A stretch of DNA of 21,814 bases from Firmicutes bacterium UBA994. GTDB taxonomy: Bacteria > Bacillota > UBA994. Position numbers and translations under genes: made by a program. The stretch covers positions 1,461 to 23,274 of the forward strand of contig DBBC01000082.1 of NCBI GenBank assembly GCA_002292025.1. The letters run 5' to 3'. The notes under the pieces are model-generated. The model saw only the letters and a program-made list of their open reading frames with translations, was not told the DNA's origin and searched no databases. This document shows positions 13,416 to 21,163 of the stretch, in pieces; position 1 is the stretch's first letter, and every line of letters starts with the position of its first letter.

Positions 13416-14363
13416 CTACGCTTCGCTCTTCTTGAGGTAAAGGCCAAGGTCGGCTAACTTGTGCTGTACCTCCTCGAGCGACTTTTTACCTAGGTTCCTG
13501 ACCTTCATCATCTCTTCCTCGGTCCTGTCCAGCAGGTCTTGCACTGTGTTAATGCCGGCCCGCTTGAGGCAGTTGAAAGAGCGCACCGACAGGTCGAGTT
13601 CCTCCATGGTCATCTCATGCAGCCTTCCCCGCGGGTAGTTGCTGCGGTTGGCCAAAGCTCTTGTGGCTTCTGCCTCTTCCGTCAGGGACACAAACAGGCG
13701 CAGATGATCGCTCATAATTTTGGCGCCGACGCTGATTGCTTCCTCCGGAGTAAGGCTGCCATCTGTCCAAACCTCTAATGCCAGCCGATCGTAATTGGTG
13801 TGTTGTCCGACGCGCGTGTTCTCCACCGTGTAGTTAACCCGCGTCACAGGTGTGAATACCGAGTCCATAGGGATGACCCCAATGGGTTGATGCTGTTTCT
13901 TGTTGCGCTCGGCAGGAACATACCCACGCCCTGGCGCCACCGTAATCTCCGCAAAGAAACGCGCGTCCTCGTCGAGTTTTGCAATCACAAGTGTCGGGTT
14001 AAGAATCTCGACATCGGCGTCAGCGATGATGTCTGCCGCCGTGACTGTGCCCTCCCCCGTCTTGCCAATACGGAGCAACTTTTCTCCGGTGCTGTGCAGG
14101 CGCAGTCGCAACGATTTTAGGTTCAAAACGATTTCGGTCGTGTCTTCCACTACCCCGGGGATAGTCGAAAACTCGTGCAAAACGCCTTCGATCTTGACAG
14201 AAGTGACTGCGGCTCCAGGTAACGAAGAAAGTAATACACGGCGCAGTGCATTCCCTAAAGTAGTGCCATAGCCACGCTGTAAAGGCTCCACGATGAACTT
14301 TCCGTAGCCTAGCGTAACCTCTTCACGCTGCACCCGCGGTGTTCCCATGGCCAATTCTAACAT
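13416..14363 (-). CDS. rpoA: DNA-directed RNA polymerase subunit alpha
   Basis: Alpha dimerises to seed assembly of RNA polymerase core. 315 aa, normal. The N-terminal assembly domain shows GYGKFIVEPLQRGYGTTLGNALRRVLLSS and PGAAVTSVKIEGVLHEFSTI. The C-terminal domain (about 245-310) has LDLSVRSFNCLKRAGI and KVRNLGKKSLEEV, the helix-hairpin-helix that contacts UP-elements and activators. The ATG at 14363 has AAGGAGGGG about ten bases upstream. It sits 57 bases after rpsD and 11 bases before rplQ, the standard alpha-operon order. Confidence 0.98.
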   Translation of the reverse strand: MLELAMGTPRVQREEVTLGYGKFIVEPLQRGYGTTLGNALRRVLLSSLPGAAVTSVKIEGVLHEFSTIPGVVEDTTEIVLNLKSLRLRLHSTGEKLLRIGKTGEGTVTAADIIADADVEILNPTLVIAKLDEDARFFAEITVAPGRGYVPAERNKKQHQPIGVIPMDSVFTPVTRVNYTVENTRVGQHTNYDRLALEVWTDGSLTPEEAISVGAKIMSDHLRLFVSLTEEAEATRALANRSNYPRGRLHEMTMEELDLSVRSFNCLKRAGINTVQDLLDRTEEEMMKVRNLGKKSLEEVQHKLADLGLYLKKSEA

Positions 14364-14420
14364 TTAGGCGGTTCCCCTCCTTACTTGCCCATGTACGCTT
14401 TGCTCTAAGCTGAGGGCGCC

Positions 14421-15047
14421 TTATCTTGAATACCTTTCCACGATCAAGTGCTCACGGACCGGAATATCGATGTCTTCGCGCTTAGGCAGTCCGATGATAG
14501 TTGCACGCGCTGCGTTCAGTTCTACAGAAATCCAGGGAACTACTCTACGACCGCGCATGGACTCAGCGTACTCCTGAAATAGCGGAACAGTAAGGCTCTT
14601 GCTGGCCACAGCAATAACATCGCCTTCCTTGACAAGGTACGAAGGGATGTTAACACGCTCACCATTCACGGTGAAGTGCCCGTGGCGCACTAGCTGACGT
14701 CCCTGACTGCGGGAGTCAGTAAAACCTGCGCGCGTAACTACATTATCCAGCCTAAGCTCGAGGAGCTGCAGTAAACGCTCGCCGGTGACGCCCTTTTCCC
14801 GTGCGGCCTTGGCGAAGTAGCGGCGGAACTGACGCTCCAACACGCCATAGATGCGACGTGCCTTTTGCTTTTCACGCAACTGGACGCCATATTCCGTTGG
14901 TTTTTTACGTCCCTGCCCATGCTGCCCGGGGGCGTAGGCCCTGCGGTCAATGGCGCATTTGCCGGAGTAGCAACGTGTGCCCTTAAGAAAAAGCTTAATG
15001 CCTTCACGCCGGCACAGCCGGCATACCGGACCTGTATATCTTGCCAT
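14421..15047 (-). CDS. rpsD: 30S ribosomal protein S4, zinc-binding (four-Cys) form
   Basis: S4 nucleates assembly of the 30S body and helps proofreading. 208 aa. The N-terminus has a Cys4 zinc motif (C9, C12, C26, C31), the C+ form that many Firmicutes paralogues have lost. The S4 RNA-binding domain covers about residues 97-160 (LELRLDNVVTRAGF, QGRQLVRHGHFTVNG). The C-terminal IDIPVREHLIVERYSR is standard. The ATG has AGGAGG about 11 bases upstream. Position between rpsK and rpoA is the usual one. Confidence 0.98.
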   Translation of the reverse strand: MARYTGPVCRLCRREGIKLFLKGTRCYSGKCAIDRRAYAPGQHGQGRKKPTEYGVQLREKQKARRIYGVLERQFRRYFAKAAREKGVTGERLLQLLELRLDNVVTRAGFTDSRSQGRQLVRHGHFTVNGERVNIPSYLVKEGDVIAVASKSLTVPLFQEYAESMRGRRVVPWISVELNAARATIIGLPKREDIDIPVREHLIVERYSR

Positions 15048-15068
15048 CTTGCTTTACACCTCCTGTGA

Positions 15069-15467
15069 TTAGACGCGACGGCGCTTAGGGGGACGGCAAC
15101 CATTGTGCGGCACCGGTGTTACGTCCTTGATAGAACTAACTTCCAGTCCGGCAGCCTGTAGGCTGCGAATGGCAGCTTCTCGTCCCGCGCCGGGACCTGT
15201 AACACGGACTTCGACTTCCTTCATGCCTTGGTCCATTGCCGTCTTAGCACAGGTTTCGGCAGCAATCTGAGCGGCAAAAGGCGTGCTCTTGCGCGAACCC
15301 TTATATCCGGCATTACCGGCGGACGACCACGATATGACATTACCGGCGCGATCGGTAACGGTGACTACCGTGTTATTAAAAGTTGACCTGACGTGCGCTA
15401 TGCCAAATTCGACGTTCTTGCGCTCGCGGCGCTTGGCTTTAGCGGTAGCGGCTTTACGTTTTGCCAT
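15069..15467 (-). CDS. rpsK: 30S ribosomal protein S11
   Basis: S11 lies on the 30S platform by the mRNA exit. 132 aa. AHVRSTFNNTVVTVTDRAGN, SSAGNAGYKGSRKSTPFAAQ and VRVTGPGAGREAAIRSLQAAGL are diagnostic; the end PHNGCRPPKRRRV is the conserved basic tail. The ATG follows GGAGGAG by about eight bases. Between rpsM and rpsD as in all alpha operons. Confidence 0.98.
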   Translation of the reverse strand: MAKRKAATAKAKRRERKNVEFGIAHVRSTFNNTVVTVTDRAGNVISWSSAGNAGYKGSRKSTPFAAQIAAETCAKTAMDQGMKEVEVRVTGPGAGREAAIRSLQAAGLEVSSIKDVTPVPHNGCRPPKRRRV

Positions 15468-15487
15468 GAGTTTCTCTCCTCCTTCGA

Positions 15488-15856
15488 CTACTTACGCTTT
15501 ACACCCACCGTACGGCGCGGGCCTTTACGGGTGCGAGCGTTAGTCTTGCTACGCTGCCCGCGTACGGGCAGACCACGGCGGTGACGTAAGCCACGGTAGG
15601 AGCCGATTTCAATCAGCCGCTTGATGCCGGCCGTGACTTCACGGCGAAGATCGCCTTCTACGATGTATCCTTTATCAATCGTCTCACGCAGACGCGACAC
15701 TTCCTCCTCCGTCAAGTTACGGACGCGAGTGTCGGGGTTTACTCCGGTAGTGCGCAAAATACTGTTGGAACGGCTGCGCCCTATCCCAAAAATATAGGTC
15801 AATGCTATCTCTACGCGCTTCTCTCTTGGCAGATCCACACCTGCAATACGAGCCAT
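15488..15856 (-). CDS. rpsM: 30S ribosomal protein S13
   Basis: S13 sits in the 30S head and contacts tRNA and the intersubunit bridge with L5. 122 aa. MARIAGVDLPREKRVEIALTYI, the helix-turn region FGIGRSRSNSIL, and YRGLRHRRGLPVRGQRSKTNART with the basic tail are typical. The ATG has AGGAGG about ten bases upstream. It follows rpmJ by 27 bases. Confidence 0.98.
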   Translation of the reverse strand: MARIAGVDLPREKRVEIALTYIFGIGRSRSNSILRTTGVNPDTRVRNLTEEEVSRLRETIDKGYIVEGDLRREVTAGIKRLIEIGSYRGLRHRRGLPVRGQRSKTNARTRKGPRRTVGVKRK

Positions 15857-15883
15857 CTGCTTTTACCCACCTCCTGTTATTGT

Positions 15884-15997
15884 TTATCCTTGTGCCTGTT
15901 TGTGAGTCGGTTCCTCACAGATTACCATGACTCGCCCCTTACGGCGAATCATCTTGCACTTATCGCACATACGCCTCACTGAAGGTTTGACTTTCAC
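15884..15997 (-). CDS. rpmJ: 50S ribosomal protein L36, zinc-ribbon form
   Basis: Found by direct translation: 37 aa starting at GTG (15995-15997), with AAGGAGG nine bases upstream. The sequence begins MKVKPSVRRMCDKCKMIRRK, then GRVMVICEEPTHKQ and three extra residues (AQG). Three Cys and one His (C11, C14, C27, H32) form the zinc ribbon of the C+ type. L36 binds 23S rRNA near the factor-binding region. It lies between infA and rpsM, its standard place in Firmicutes. Confidence 0.97.
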   Translation of the reverse strand: MKVKPSVRRMCDKCKMIRRKGRVMVICEEPTHKQAQG

Positions 15998-16026
15998 TTG
16001 CGTTTACCTCCTTGCTGCGAACAAGT

Positions 16027-16248
16027 CTACTTGTGCCGGTAGATTATTCGTCCGCGGGTTAAGTCATAAGGGGAAAGTTCCACGGTCACCGTATCGCCCG
16101 GCAAAATACGAATGAAGTTTATGCGTATTTTGCCCGACACGTGAGCTAAGATTCTGTGGCCATTCTCCAGCTCTACTTTAAACATGGCATTAGGCAATGC
16201 TTCGGTTACCTTGCCCTTTACCTCAATTACATCATCGCGCTTCGTCAT
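16027..16248 (-). CDS. infA: translation initiation factor IF-1
   Basis: IF-1 occupies the ribosomal A site during initiation. 73 aa, a single S1-like OB fold: DVIEVKGKVTEALPNAMFKV, LENGHRILAHVSGKIR, RILPGDTVTVELSPYDLTRGRI and the end YRHK. The ATG has GGGAGGAG about ten bases upstream. Just upstream lies the unusual tandem-hairpin repeat (16280-16341) separating it from map, where other clostridia often have a small KOW-domain gene. Confidence 0.98.
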   Translation of the reverse strand: MTKRDDVIEVKGKVTEALPNAMFKVELENGHRILAHVSGKIRINFIRILPGDTVTVELSPYDLTRGRIIYRHK

Positions 16249-16279
16249 ACCGCTATCACTCCTCCCTCATTGCCCCCCC

Positions 16280-16341
16280 ATGAATTTGCAGTGTTCACGC
16301 AAATTCATTTGAATTTACAGTCTTCTCGTAAATTCATTTGA
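16280..16341 (-). repeat. tandem 29-nt repeat forming two similar hairpins between map and infA
   Basis: Read on the minus strand, a 29-nt unit starting AATTCAAATGAATTT occurs twice in tandem from 16341 down, followed by the first six bases of a third copy. The copies differ at four positions. Each forms a hairpin: TGAATTTAC (16310-16318) with GTAAATTCA (16328-16336), and ATGAATTTGC (16280-16289) with GCAAATTCAT (16299-16308), both with 9-base loops. Two of the four differences are a matched A-T to G-C change within the stem, so pairing is kept. The first copy covers the last codons and stop of map. No T-tract follows, so it is not a plain terminator. Each copy also holds a micro-ORF beginning MNLRE. 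Confidence 0.8.
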
Positions 16342-17083
16342 ATTGGGTAAGTATCTCAGGTCCATTTTCCGTTACCGCCACGGTATGCTCGAAGTGGGCA
16401 GAGCGACTGCCATCTTCAGTTACTACCGTCCAGTTATCCGCAAGCACCTGCGTGAGATACCCCCCCGCGTTGACCATTGGTTCAATGGCCAGCACCAGAC
16501 CGGGAGAAAGTCTAGGCCCTCGTCCCGGGCGTCCGAAGTTGGGCAGTTGAGGTTCTTCATGCATAGCCCGGCCAATACCGTGTCCGACAAATTCCTTAAC
16601 TACAGAAAATCCATTCTTCTCAGCATGGGATTGTATGGCGAACGAAATGTCGGTCAGGCGTCTGTTCATTACGCATTGCAGAATACCCTTCTCTAAACAC
16701 TCTGCCGTGACTTTGAGCAGACGAGCGGAAATTACATCTACTGTTCCGACCGGGAAAGTACGTGCCGCGTCCCCATAGTACCCATTCAGTTCCGCTCCTA
16801 TGTCAATGCTGATAATATCGCCCTCAGACAGTGTCCTCAAACCCGGAATCCCATGCACGACCTCATTGTTAATTGACGTACAGATACTAGCCGGATATCC
16901 GCGATATCCTTTGAATGCTGGCCGCGCACCGCGCCTAAGCATGAGGTCCTCCACCAACTGATTGAGTTTAGCCGTGGTTACGCCCGGGACAATAGCCTTC
17001 TCCACTTCCAGCAGCGCCTCTGCTACCACCAGCCCGGCTTCACGCATCAGGGCTATTTCACGCTCAGATTTCAGTACTATCAT
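16334..17083 (-). CDS. map: methionine aminopeptidase, type I
   Basis: Removes the N-terminal Met from new proteins. 249 aa without N-terminal extension. All five metal ligands are present: D94 (ISIDIGA), D105 (YYGDAARTF), H168 (EFVGHGIGRAMHEEPQ), E201 (VLAIEPM) and E232 (HFEHTVAV), plus the substrate His H77 in EVVHGIP. The ATG overlaps the adk stop as ATGA. The gene ends ...FK-stop inside the tandem repeat that follows; the final Gln-Phe-Lys-stop is part of the repeat unit. Confidence 0.98.
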   Translation of the reverse strand: MIVLKSEREIALMREAGLVVAEALLEVEKAIVPGVTTAKLNQLVEDLMLRRGARPAFKGYRGYPASICTSINNEVVHGIPGLRTLSEGDIISIDIGAELNGYYGDAARTFPVGTVDVISARLLKVTAECLEKGILQCVMNRRLTDISFAIQSHAEKNGFSVVKEFVGHGIGRAMHEEPQLPNFGRPGRGPRLSPGLVLAIEPMVNAGGYLTQVLADNWTVVTEDGSRSAHFEHTVAVTENGPEILTQFK

Positions 17084-17751
17084 GCCCCGCGTGAATTCAT
17101 GCCCGCAAGCAACTCCCGGAGTTTTTCTGTGACGACGTCAATCGGCAGCAATCCGTCAATGTTCTTAAGCAGGCCGCGCTGCGTGTAGTGCGCGATGAGC
17201 GGGGTCGTCTGACGGCTGTAAACAAGCAGCCTACTCCTTGCCGTCGCTTCGCTGTCGTCAACGCGCTGGTAGAGTGCCCCGCCGCATACTCCACACCTCT
17301 CACCTTGCGGTGAGGGATGGAATACTCGGTGATAGGTCGCGCCGCATACCTTGCACACTTGCCTACCGGTTAGGCGACGTATCAGCTCGTCCTCCGGCAC
17401 ATCGATGTTCAGCACAGCGGTAAGCTCTTTCTTGCGCCGACACAAGACGTCATCCAGTGCCTCGGCCTGGGTCAAGGTGCGCGGGAACCCATCTAGCAAG
17501 AATCCGCGCGCGGCGTCGTCAGCAGCCAAGCGATCGGCCACGATGCCAATGGTCACGTGGTCAGGCACTAGGGCACCGCTGTCCATAAACGATTTGGCGG
17601 AAAGACCTAAAGGTGTTTGCGCCTGCACTGCCTGCCGAAACATATCGCCGGTAGAAATGTGGGGCACACCAAACTCCTTGCACAGTACAGCCGCTTGCGT
17701 CCCTTTGCCCGCACCGGGCGCCCCGAGGAGAATTATATTCATCTCGCTCAC
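17080..17751 (-). CDS. adk: adenylate kinase, zinc-lid form
   Basis: Interconverts ATP + AMP and 2 ADP. Up to 223 aa: P-loop GAPGAGKGTQ, AMP-site PHISTGDMFR, FLLDGFPRT, and the LID with CKVCGATYHRVFHP and CGVCGG (Cys4 zinc site) before YQRVDDSEATARSRL. The start is drawn at GTG (17751), five bases after AAGTAGG; the ATG three codons later (17742) gives the usual MNIILLGAPGAGKGTQ and is an equal candidate. It begins seven bases after the secY stop and overlaps map by ATGA. Confidence 0.97.
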   Translation of the reverse strand: MSEMNIILLGAPGAGKGTQAAVLCKEFGVPHISTGDMFRQAVQAQTPLGLSAKSFMDSGALVPDHVTIGIVADRLAADDAARGFLLDGFPRTLTQAEALDDVLCRRKKELTAVLNIDVPEDELIRRLTGRQVCKVCGATYHRVFHPSPQGERCGVCGGALYQRVDDSEATARSRLLVYSRQTTPLIAHYTQRGLLKNIDGLLPIDVVTEKLRELLAGMNSRGA

Positions 17752-17757
17752 GGCAGC

Positions 17758-19017
17758 CTACTTCATAAAGCCACTGTAATTGCGCATGACAAGGTGACCT
17801 TCAATCTGTTTCATGGTCTCGAGCGCCACGCCTACAACGATCAGCAGTGCCGTCCCGCCGATGCCGATGTTCACTCTTACTAAACCGGAAAGTCCTAGCG
17901 GCAAAATGACGATCGCCGCTAAGAATGCGGAACCCACGAGTGTCAAGCGATTTACCACGCGGAAGAGAAAATCCGCCGTCGTACGCCCCGGTCGCACGCC
18001 CGGGATGGCGCCGCCGTTCTTCTGCATGTTCTCTGCCATTTCTTTGGGGTTAAACTGCACGAATGTGTAGAAGTAGCTAAACACAAAAATCAGGACTACG
18101 TACAGCACGTTGTGCAGCCAGCCGCCAAACTGCAGCGCTTCGGCGATTCCCTGTACCCACTCCGCGCGGGTGAACTGGGTGATGACTTGCGGAAACATCA
18201 GGAGTGATGAAGCAAAAATTACGGGAATAACCCCCGCTTGGTTAACGCGCAAAGGAATGTGTGTAGTCTGTCCGCCGTACATCTTGCGCCCGACGACACG
18301 CTTGGCGTACTGAACAGGGATGCGGCGCTGCCCTTCCTGTACCCAAACCACCCCGGCGATTACCGCCAGCGTAAGTATCCCCAGCAGCGCTACCGTGAAA
18401 ATATTAAGCGTACCCTCACGGACGAACTCAACTAAACTGGTGAGTGTAGCCGGCAGCTGTGAAACGATATTAGCAAAGATCACTAGGGATATGCCGTTGC
18501 CGATCCCTTTTTCCGTAATCATCTCGCCTAACCACATCACCATGGTCGCCCCAGCCGTAAAACTTATGGTCGTCAACAGATAACTGATATGTCCTGCCAT
18601 CAGCGCGCCTTGGTTGGCTAGTCCGACGGAAGTGGCATACCCTTGCACAAAGGCCAAGATTACTGTGCCATAGCGCGTATAGCTGTTGAGCTTCTTGCGC
18701 CCTTCTTCACCCTCTTTGGCTAGGGCCTCCCAGCTAGGGATAACTACCTGCAACAAGCTGACGATAATGCTTGCCGTAATGTAAGGGCCTATGGTCAGGG
18801 TGAAAATCGACAGGTTAGCCAATGCACCCCCAGAGATAACATCTAAGAGCCCGAACAACCCGCCTTGCCCTTCCATAAACTGACTCATGGCTAGGCGGTC
18901 AGCGCCAGGGACGGGGATGAAATTACCAAACCGCACTATAAGGAACACGCCAAGAGTGTAGAGAATGCGCTTGCGCAGATCGTCAATGCGCCATAAGTTG
19001 CGTAGACTGGTCAGCAC
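17758..19017 (-). CDS. secY: protein translocase subunit SecY
   Basis: The channel protein of the Sec translocon. 419 aa with ten expected membrane segments. N-terminal RNLWRIDDLRKRILYTLGVFLIVRFGNFIPVPG, the plug region GGLFGLLDVISGGAL, ANLSIFTLTIGPYITASI, and the cytoplasmic loops PVQYAKRVVGR and GGAIPGVRPG are typical. It starts with GTG directly after the rplO stop (TAGGTG), with GAGGTGA inside the rplO end serving as binding site, so translation is coupled. Length is close to the Bacillus protein. Confidence 0.98.
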   Translation of the reverse strand: MLTSLRNLWRIDDLRKRILYTLGVFLIVRFGNFIPVPGADRLAMSQFMEGQGGLFGLLDVISGGALANLSIFTLTIGPYITASIIVSLLQVVIPSWEALAKEGEEGRKKLNSYTRYGTVILAFVQGYATSVGLANQGALMAGHISYLLTTISFTAGATMVMWLGEMITEKGIGNGISLVIFANIVSQLPATLTSLVEFVREGTLNIFTVALLGILTLAVIAGVVWVQEGQRRIPVQYAKRVVGRKMYGGQTTHIPLRVNQAGVIPVIFASSLLMFPQVITQFTRAEWVQGIAEALQFGGWLHNVLYVVLIFVFSYFYTFVQFNPKEMAENMQKNGGAIPGVRPGRTTADFLFRVVNRLTLVGSAFLAAIVILPLGLSGLVRVNIGIGGTALLIVVGVALETMKQIEGHLVMRNYSGFMK

Positions 19018-19458
19018 CTAAATCACCTCGGTCTGGCCGCCGGCGGCACTAATCTTCTCGGCAGCGGACTTGCTAAAAGCATTGGCTCTAACCGTAAGCG
19101 CCTTAGTGACTTCGCCTGTCCCGAGAATTTTGACGCCGTCAAGCGGGTTCTTTACCAATCCGGCTGCCTGAAGTGTGCTAAGCTCAACCACGCTCCCGGC
19201 GGGGAAAATATCAAGATCCCGCACATTGACTAAGGCAAAGAATGTTTTCCATTTATTATTAAACCCGCGCTTTGGCAGGCGCCGATAGAGCGGCATCTGC
19301 CCACCCTCAAAGCCAGGTCTCACACCGCCGCCGGCACGCGCCCATTGTCCTTTGCTCCCGCGACCCGAGGTCTTTCCTAGGCCCGAGCCATGGCCGCGGC
19401 CCACACGCTTGCGCGCTTGACGGGAACCTTCCGCAGGCTGTAAGTTATGGAGCTTCAT
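19018..19458 (-). CDS. rplO: 50S ribosomal protein L15
   Basis: 146 aa. MKLHNLQPAEGSRQARKRVGRGHGSGLGKTSGRG with the Gly/Arg-rich extension that threads into 23S rRNA, then GFEGGQMPLYRRLPKRGF and the C-terminal AFSKSAAEKISAAGG. The ATG has AGGAGG about six bases upstream. It lies between rpmD and secY, adjoining secY without a gap. Confidence 0.98.
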   Translation of the reverse strand: MKLHNLQPAEGSRQARKRVGRGHGSGLGKTSGRGSKGQWARAGGGVRPGFEGGQMPLYRRLPKRGFNNKWKTFFALVNVRDLDIFPAGSVVELSTLQAAGLVKNPLDGVKILGTGEVTKALTVRANAFSKSAAEKISAAGGQTEVI

Positions 19459-19480
19459 TGTTGCACCTCCTCGTTTAACA

Positions 19481-19660
19481 TTAGCTTGCGACTACCTTGA
19501 CGAGATGACTGACTTTCTCAATCATGCCACGTATGGCTTTGGTGTCCTCATGCTCTACGGTGCGGTGTGTCTTGGTAAGCCCTAGCGCACGACATGTCGC
19601 CCGCTGGTCTTCCGGGCGGCCGATGAGGCTGCGCACTAGCGTAATTTGCAGTTTAGCCAT
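19481..19660 (-). CDS. rpmD: 50S ribosomal protein L30
   Basis: Found by direct translation: 59 aa from ATG (19658-19660) to TAA (19481-19483). The sequence begins MAKLQITLVRSLIGRPEDQR and continues RALGLTKTHRTVEHEDT and RGMIEKVSHLVKV, matching L30 throughout. The binding site is an AGGGGGC about six bases upstream, weaker than its neighbours. It sits 12 bases after rpsE and 22 bases before rplO, the invariant order. Confidence 0.97.
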   Translation of the reverse strand: MAKLQITLVRSLIGRPEDQRATCRALGLTKTHRTVEHEDTKAIRGMIEKVSHLVKVVAS

Positions 19661-19672
19661 CGTGCCTGCCCC

Positions 19673-20173
19673 CTATCCTAACAGAGACTCTACGGTAATG
19701 CCGCGCAGCTTAGCCACTTGCTCGGGAGTCCGCAGGGACTTAAGCCCCGACAAAGTCGCCTGTGCCATGTTCATGGCATTAGACGAGCCCAAAGATTTGG
19801 TAAGAATGTCGCGCACGCCCGCGAGTTCCAAAATGGCGCGGACAGCGCCGCCGGCTATAACCCCTGTACCGACAGAGGCCGGTTTCATCAAAACTCTGCC
19901 CGCGCCGGCCACGCCTGTGACTTCGTGCGGGATGGTGGTCTCGGCCAAGGGAACAGTGATCAGGTTCTTCTTGCCGTCTTCCGTGCCCTTACGAATTGCT
20001 TCCACAACCTCTTTGGCTTTGCCTAGCCCCACACCTACGCGCCCTTGGCCGTCTCCGACAGCTACCAAAGCACTAAAGCTCGAGTCGCGACCACCCTTAC
20101 GGGTCTTGCTGACGCGTTTCACGGCGATTACTTTCTCGGTAAGGTCGAATTTGCTCATCTCATTGCGTTCCAA
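19673..20173 (-). CDS. rpsE: 30S ribosomal protein S5
   Basis: S5 lines the mRNA entry channel and supports fidelity. 166 aa. KVIAVKRVSKTRKGGRDSSFSALVAVGDGQGRVG forms the double-stranded-RNA-binding-like domain; PHEVTGVAGAGRVLMKPAS and GGAVRAILELAGVRDILTKSLGSSN follow. The start is a TTG (20171-20173) just after GGAGGAGGGGG; it puts the N-terminus in the same register as Bacillus S5, while the ATG at 20158 lies too far from a site. Confidence 0.97.
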   Translation of the reverse strand: MERNEMSKFDLTEKVIAVKRVSKTRKGGRDSSFSALVAVGDGQGRVGVGLGKAKEVVEAIRKGTEDGKKNLITVPLAETTIPHEVTGVAGAGRVLMKPASVGTGVIAGGAVRAILELAGVRDILTKSLGSSNAMNMAQATLSGLKSLRTPEQVAKLRGITVESLLG

Positions 20174-20193
20174 TTTTCCCCCTCCTCCTGCTG

Positions 20194-20556
20194 CTAGAAC
20201 TCTAGCCCGGCTGCGCGCGCAGCTTCGGCCAATGCCGCGACCCGCCCATGGTAGAGGTATCCGCCGCGGTCGAAAACGACCTTGCTTAAGCCTTTGGCTA
20301 AAGCTCTCTCTGCGACTAACTTGCCCACGGCCTTTGCGGCCTCTACGCCACCGGCAGAAATGCCCTTAAGTTCAGGACCAAGGGTAGAAGCGCTGACAAG
20401 CGTGTGGCCTGTCGTGTCATTTATGATTTGAGCGTAGATGTGACGGGAACTGCGAAAAACATTTAAACGCGGTCGCGCATCTGTGCCGATAACAGATTTG
20501 CGCACTCGCATGTGACGTGTCTTACGAATTTTGTTCTTGTCTAGCTGCTGTAACAC
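20194..20556 (-). CDS. rplR: 50S ribosomal protein L18
   Basis: L18 helps bind 5S rRNA to the large subunit. 120 aa. RVRKSVIGTDARPRLNVFRSSRHIYAQIINDTTGHTLVSAST and the C-terminal VVFDRGGYLYHGRVAALAEAARAAGLEF are diagnostic. It begins with GTG (20554-20556), with AAGGAG ten bases upstream. Between rplF and rpsE as expected. Confidence 0.98.
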   Translation of the reverse strand: MLQQLDKNKIRKTRHMRVRKSVIGTDARPRLNVFRSSRHIYAQIINDTTGHTLVSASTLGPELKGISAGGVEAAKAVGKLVAERALAKGLSKVVFDRGGYLYHGRVAALAEAARAAGLEF

Positions 20557-20587
20557 CGTTGGCTCACTCCTTTCCGTAGGGTACGAA

Positions 20588-21148
20588 CTATTTTGAGGTC
20601 TTGCCAGCCTTGCGCCGGATCTTCTCGCCTACGTAGGCAATACCCTTACCAAGATAGGGTTCGGGTTCGCGTATGCCGCGAATGGTAGCAGCCGTCTGCC
20701 CAACTGCCTCCTTGTCGTTGCCGGAAACAGTGATCAGCGGAATATTACCAAAAGGGGGCTTAGCTACGATTTCTGTCTTAAACTCAATCCCCGCCGGAGG
20801 GTCAATCTCTACCGGGTGGGAATACCCCACTGTAAGGACGAGCTTTTTGCCCTGCACGCTAGCGCGCCAGCCAACGCCGGCAGCCTCAAGCTTCTTCACG
20901 TATCCTTTAGTTACACCGTCCACCATATTGGCGATAACAGTGCGAGTAACGCCGTGCAACGAGCGGTGCAGTTGACTATCAGATAGGCGCTTAACCGCTA
21001 TCTCCGTCTTACTTACCTCGACATCTACCTCGGCGTGCAGTTCACGCCGGAGTGAACCCCTAGGGCCTGTCACAGTAATCGTCTGCCCGTTCAGACTAAC
21101 CTCGACCGCGGGCGGTATGGCGATAGGCTTTTTGCCAATTCTTGACAT
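20588..21148 (-). CDS. rplF: 50S ribosomal protein L6
   Basis: L6 lies near the factor-binding site of the large subunit. 186 aa, a few residues above the usual 178-180 because of a basic tail. SRIGKKPIAIPPAVEVSLNGQTITVTGPRGSL, LHGVTRTVIANMVDGVTKGYVKKLEAAGVGWRA and EPYLGKGIAYVGEKIRRKAGK are typical of its two repeated domains. The ATG follows GGGAGGAG by about eight bases; it lies 15 bases after rpsH. Confidence 0.98.
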   Translation of the reverse strand: MSRIGKKPIAIPPAVEVSLNGQTITVTGPRGSLRRELHAEVDVEVSKTEIAVKRLSDSQLHRSLHGVTRTVIANMVDGVTKGYVKKLEAAGVGWRASVQGKKLVLTVGYSHPVEIDPPAGIEFKTEIVAKPPFGNIPLITVSGNDKEAVGQTAATIRGIREPEPYLGKGIAYVGEKIRRKAGKTSK

Positions 21149-21163
21149 GTCAGTCTCTCCTCC

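Noticed and set aside
13900..14271. Plus-strand open frames opposite rpoA
   Set aside because: They lie wholly within conserved rpoA and read as reverse-strand artefacts of its codon pattern.
16280..16336. Possible minimal CRISPR array (two similar 29-nt units)
   Set aside because: The units are directly adjacent with no spacers, they differ from each other, and no cas gene is in the window.
19524..20369. 281-codon plus-strand open frame opposite rpsE, rpmD and rplR
   Set aside because: It spans three certain ribosomal genes on the other strand, is Arg/Pro/Ser-rich low-complexity, and has no binding site.
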